From: Streptomyces sp. GC420
GTDB taxonomy: Bacteria > Actinomycetota > Actinomycetes > Streptomycetales > Streptomycetaceae
Direction: 5' to 3'
NCBI RefSeq assembly: GCF_009916105.1
Contig: NZ_JAAAXQ010000008.1
Span: 1-48,730 of the forward strand
Length of the DNA: 48,730 nucleotides
Below, piece after piece: positions 47,222 through 48,730 of this stretch. The position numbers and the translations under genes were made by a program. Each line of letters opens with the position of its first letter. Position 1 is the stretch's first letter. The notes beneath the pieces are model-generated. The model was not told where the DNA came from, made no database searches, and saw nothing but the letters and a program-made list of their open reading frames with translations.

Positions 47222-48730
47222 GTGGTCAGACTTTTCGGTCGATCCTCGCGGCCGTCGTCTCGTGCGCCCGGTCGCCGCGGCGCGGAAGCCCCACGGGATC
47301 GGCGCAAGGATCCGGACCAGGAGCCCCGGACGCCCGCCACGGATGCCGGGCGCCGGCGGCGCGCCGGGGAGGCTGACGGCTCCGACCGCACTCCGGACGG
47401 GAGCGAGAGGCGGTGGACGCCGCGCCGTGGCTGGTGGCCGACGCTGCGTTCCCTGCTGTCGGTGCGCAGTGTCGCCGGTCAGGTCTTCACGCTGCAGGTC
47501 GTGGTCGTGCTGGTGCTGGTGCTCGCCGGCGTCGTGGCCCTGACGCTCGAGAAGGAGCGCGACGTCACGGGTGAGGCCCGACAGCAGTCGCTCGTCATCG
47601 CCGAGACGTTCGTGCGGGGGCCGGGTGTGGTGCAGGCGCTGGACAGCGCCGACCCGACTGCCGTGCTGCAGCCGTCGGCCGAGGAGATCCGGCAGCGGAC
47701 GGGCGTGGACTACATCGTCGTGTTCAGCACGGACGGCATCCGCTACACCCATCCGGACCCCAGCCTGATCGGCAAACATGTCATCGGCACGTACGACGAG
47801 GCGCTGGAAGGCCGTACCGAGACCACGACCTTCTCCGGCAGTCTGGGGCCGGCCGTCGACACCACCAGCCCGGTCGTCCGGCCGGACGGGTCGATCGCCG
47901 GCATCGTCTCGGTCGGAATCACCACGGAGACGGTGGAAAGCTCGGCCGACCGGCAGCTTCCGGTGCTGCTGGCGGCGGCCGCGGTGGCGCTGGGGCTGGC
48001 GGCCGCGGGTACGGCCCTGGTGTCGCGGCGGCTGCGGCGGCAGACGCACGGCCTGGCGCCGGCGGAGATGACCCGGATGTACGAGCACCACGACGCGGTG
48101 CTGCACGCCGTACGGGAAGGTGTGCTGATCATCGGCGGCAACGGCCGGCTGTCGCTGGCCAACGACGAGGCCCGGCTGCTGCTGAACCTTCCGGAGGACG
48201 CCGAGGGGCGACACGTGTCGCAGCTGGGACTGGACGACGCGACGGCGGAGCTGCTGGCCTCGGACGAGCCCGTGACCGACGAGGTGCGTCTGGCGGGCGG
48301 CCGGCTGCTGGCGGTGAACAAGCGGCCGACGGAGCTGCACGGACGACCCGCGGGCAGCGTACTGACGCTGCGGGAATCCACGGAACTGGTGGCGCTGGCG
48401 GGGCGGGCGCAGGCGGCGCGAGAGCGGCTGACTCTGCTCTACGAGGCGGGCACCCGGATCGGCACCACGCTGGACGTGGTGCACACGGCCGAGGAGCTGG
48501 CGGGATTCGTCGTCCCCCGGTTCGCCGACATGGTCACGGTGGAGTTGCTGGAGCCCGTACTGCGTGGCGAGGAGCCGACCGGCTCCTTCACCGCGATGCG
48601 CCGCACCGCAGCCGCGGGCGTCGGGGGTGACGTGCCCCTGCAGCCGGTCGGGGAGCTCATCCGCTTCGTCGTGCCCACCTCGCCGATGGCGACCGCCCTC
48701 GCGGACGGAAACGCCCAGCTCGTCCCCGAC
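47222..48730 (+). CDS. Cache-PAS-GAF membrane sensor, 5' part (cut by window end)
   Basis: The visible part spans 503 codons from a GTG at 47222 with a weak site. Residues 1-80 are Arg/Pro-rich and cytoplasmic; TM1 about 88-108; an extracellular DcuS/CitA-like Cache (PDC) domain about 110-240 (RTGVDYIVVFSTDGIRYTHPDPSLIGKHVIGTY); TM2 about 246-266; PAS about 285-390 (LHAVREGVLIIGGNGRLSLANDEARLLLNLP); GAF from about 402 (RLTLLYEAGTRIGTTLDVVHTAEELAGFVVPRFADMVTVELLE). Relatives continue with a SpoIIE phosphatase and HATPase domain beyond the edge. It probably senses a carboxylate or similar solute outside the cell. Confidence 0.85.
   Translation, partial: MVRLFGRSSRPSSRAPGRRGAEAPRDRRKDPDQEPRTPATDAGRRRRAGEADGSDRTPDGSERRWTPRRGWWPTLRSLLSVRSVAGQVFTLQVVVVLVLVLAGVVALTLEKERDVTGEARQQSLVIAETFVRGPGVVQALDSADPTAVLQPSAEEIRQRTGVDYIVVFSTDGIRYTHPDPSLIGKHVIGTYDEALEGRTETTTFSGSLGPAVDTTSPVVRPDGSIAGIVSVGITTETVESSADRQLPVLLAAAAVALGLAAAGTALVSRRLRRQTHGLAPAEMTRMYEHHDAVLHAVREGVLIIGGNGRLSLANDEARLLLNLPEDAEGRHVSQLGLDDATAELLASDEPVTDEVRLAGGRLLAVNKRPTELHGRPAGSVLTLRESTELVALAGRAQAARERLTLLYEAGTRIGTTLDVVHTAEELAGFVVPRFADMVTVELLEPVLRGEEPTGSFTAMRRTAAAGVGGDVPLQPVGELIRFVVPTSPMATALADGNAQLVPD

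Overview
The window is high-GC actinobacterial DNA with codon use, gene families and regulatory sites typical of Streptomyces. The signs include a CebR-type palindrome at a GH9 cellulase and at a mannanase, sugar ABC operons without their own ATPase, many SpoIIE/PP2C-type phosphatases and HATPase anti-sigma-like proteins, a gylR-glpK pair, and an LADTG-ended wall protein. The many accessory genes and broken genes suggest a chromosome-arm or genomic-island setting; that part is inference.

Layout. 0.3-3.5 kb: a PPC-domain protein and a secreted GH9 glucanase behind a CebR box. 3.5-4.0 kb: an F420-type (DDN-like) oxidoreductase. 4.2-11.5 kb: a sugar-catabolic locus made of a GH32-like hydrolase (-), then divergently a lipoprotein binding protein, two permeases and a PfkB kinase (+), closed by a convergent LacI regulator (-). 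Near-identical 16-bp palindromes sit on the -35 box of the transporter promoter and of the lacI promoter, so the locus looks like a single regulon for a fructose-containing saccharide. 11.8-15.4 kb: a GAF-PAS-GAF-PP2C phosphatase and ADP-glucose pyrophosphorylase. 15.8-17.0 kb: decayed transporter pieces (DHA2-type MFS, sugar-binding protein) and a 30-bp perfect palindrome. 17.1-20.6 kb: an orphan prenyl-diphosphate-synthase-like enzyme, a VOC protein, an APH-type kinase and an unknown protein.

21-25 kb: a PAS-PP2C phosphatase, a signalling gene with an internal deletion (PAS joined out of frame to an HATPase end), an SDR and a monooxygenase remnant. 25.1-27.8 kb: a TetR regulator divergent from a TetX-like flavin monooxygenase, directly abutted by a degenerate IS5-family transposase. 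28-33.4 kb: YcnI-like protein, a two-TM potassium channel, an ABC-ATPase remnant, a secreted GH5 (subfamily 8-like) mannanase with FN3 and CBM2 and its own CebR box, and a cupin.

33.6-44.3 kb: aldo/keto reductase, CPBP membrane protease, an IclR regulator whose start codon lies in a 17-bp palindrome, a tightly coupled mhpD-mhpF-mhpE operon (lower meta-cleavage pathway), GNAT, HATPase protein, gylR-glpK and a 51-aa membrane peptide. 44.3-48.7 kb: a wall-anchored DUF1996 gene broken by an amber codon and a frameshift, a split DoxX gene, and the 5' part of a Cache-PAS-GAF sensor cut by the window edge.

No tRNA, rRNA, CRISPR array or intact mobile element was recognised. The strongest candidates for something new are the fructoside locus with its atypical GH32-like enzyme, the TetR/TetX-like pair, the orphan prenyl synthase, and the group of independently broken genes.
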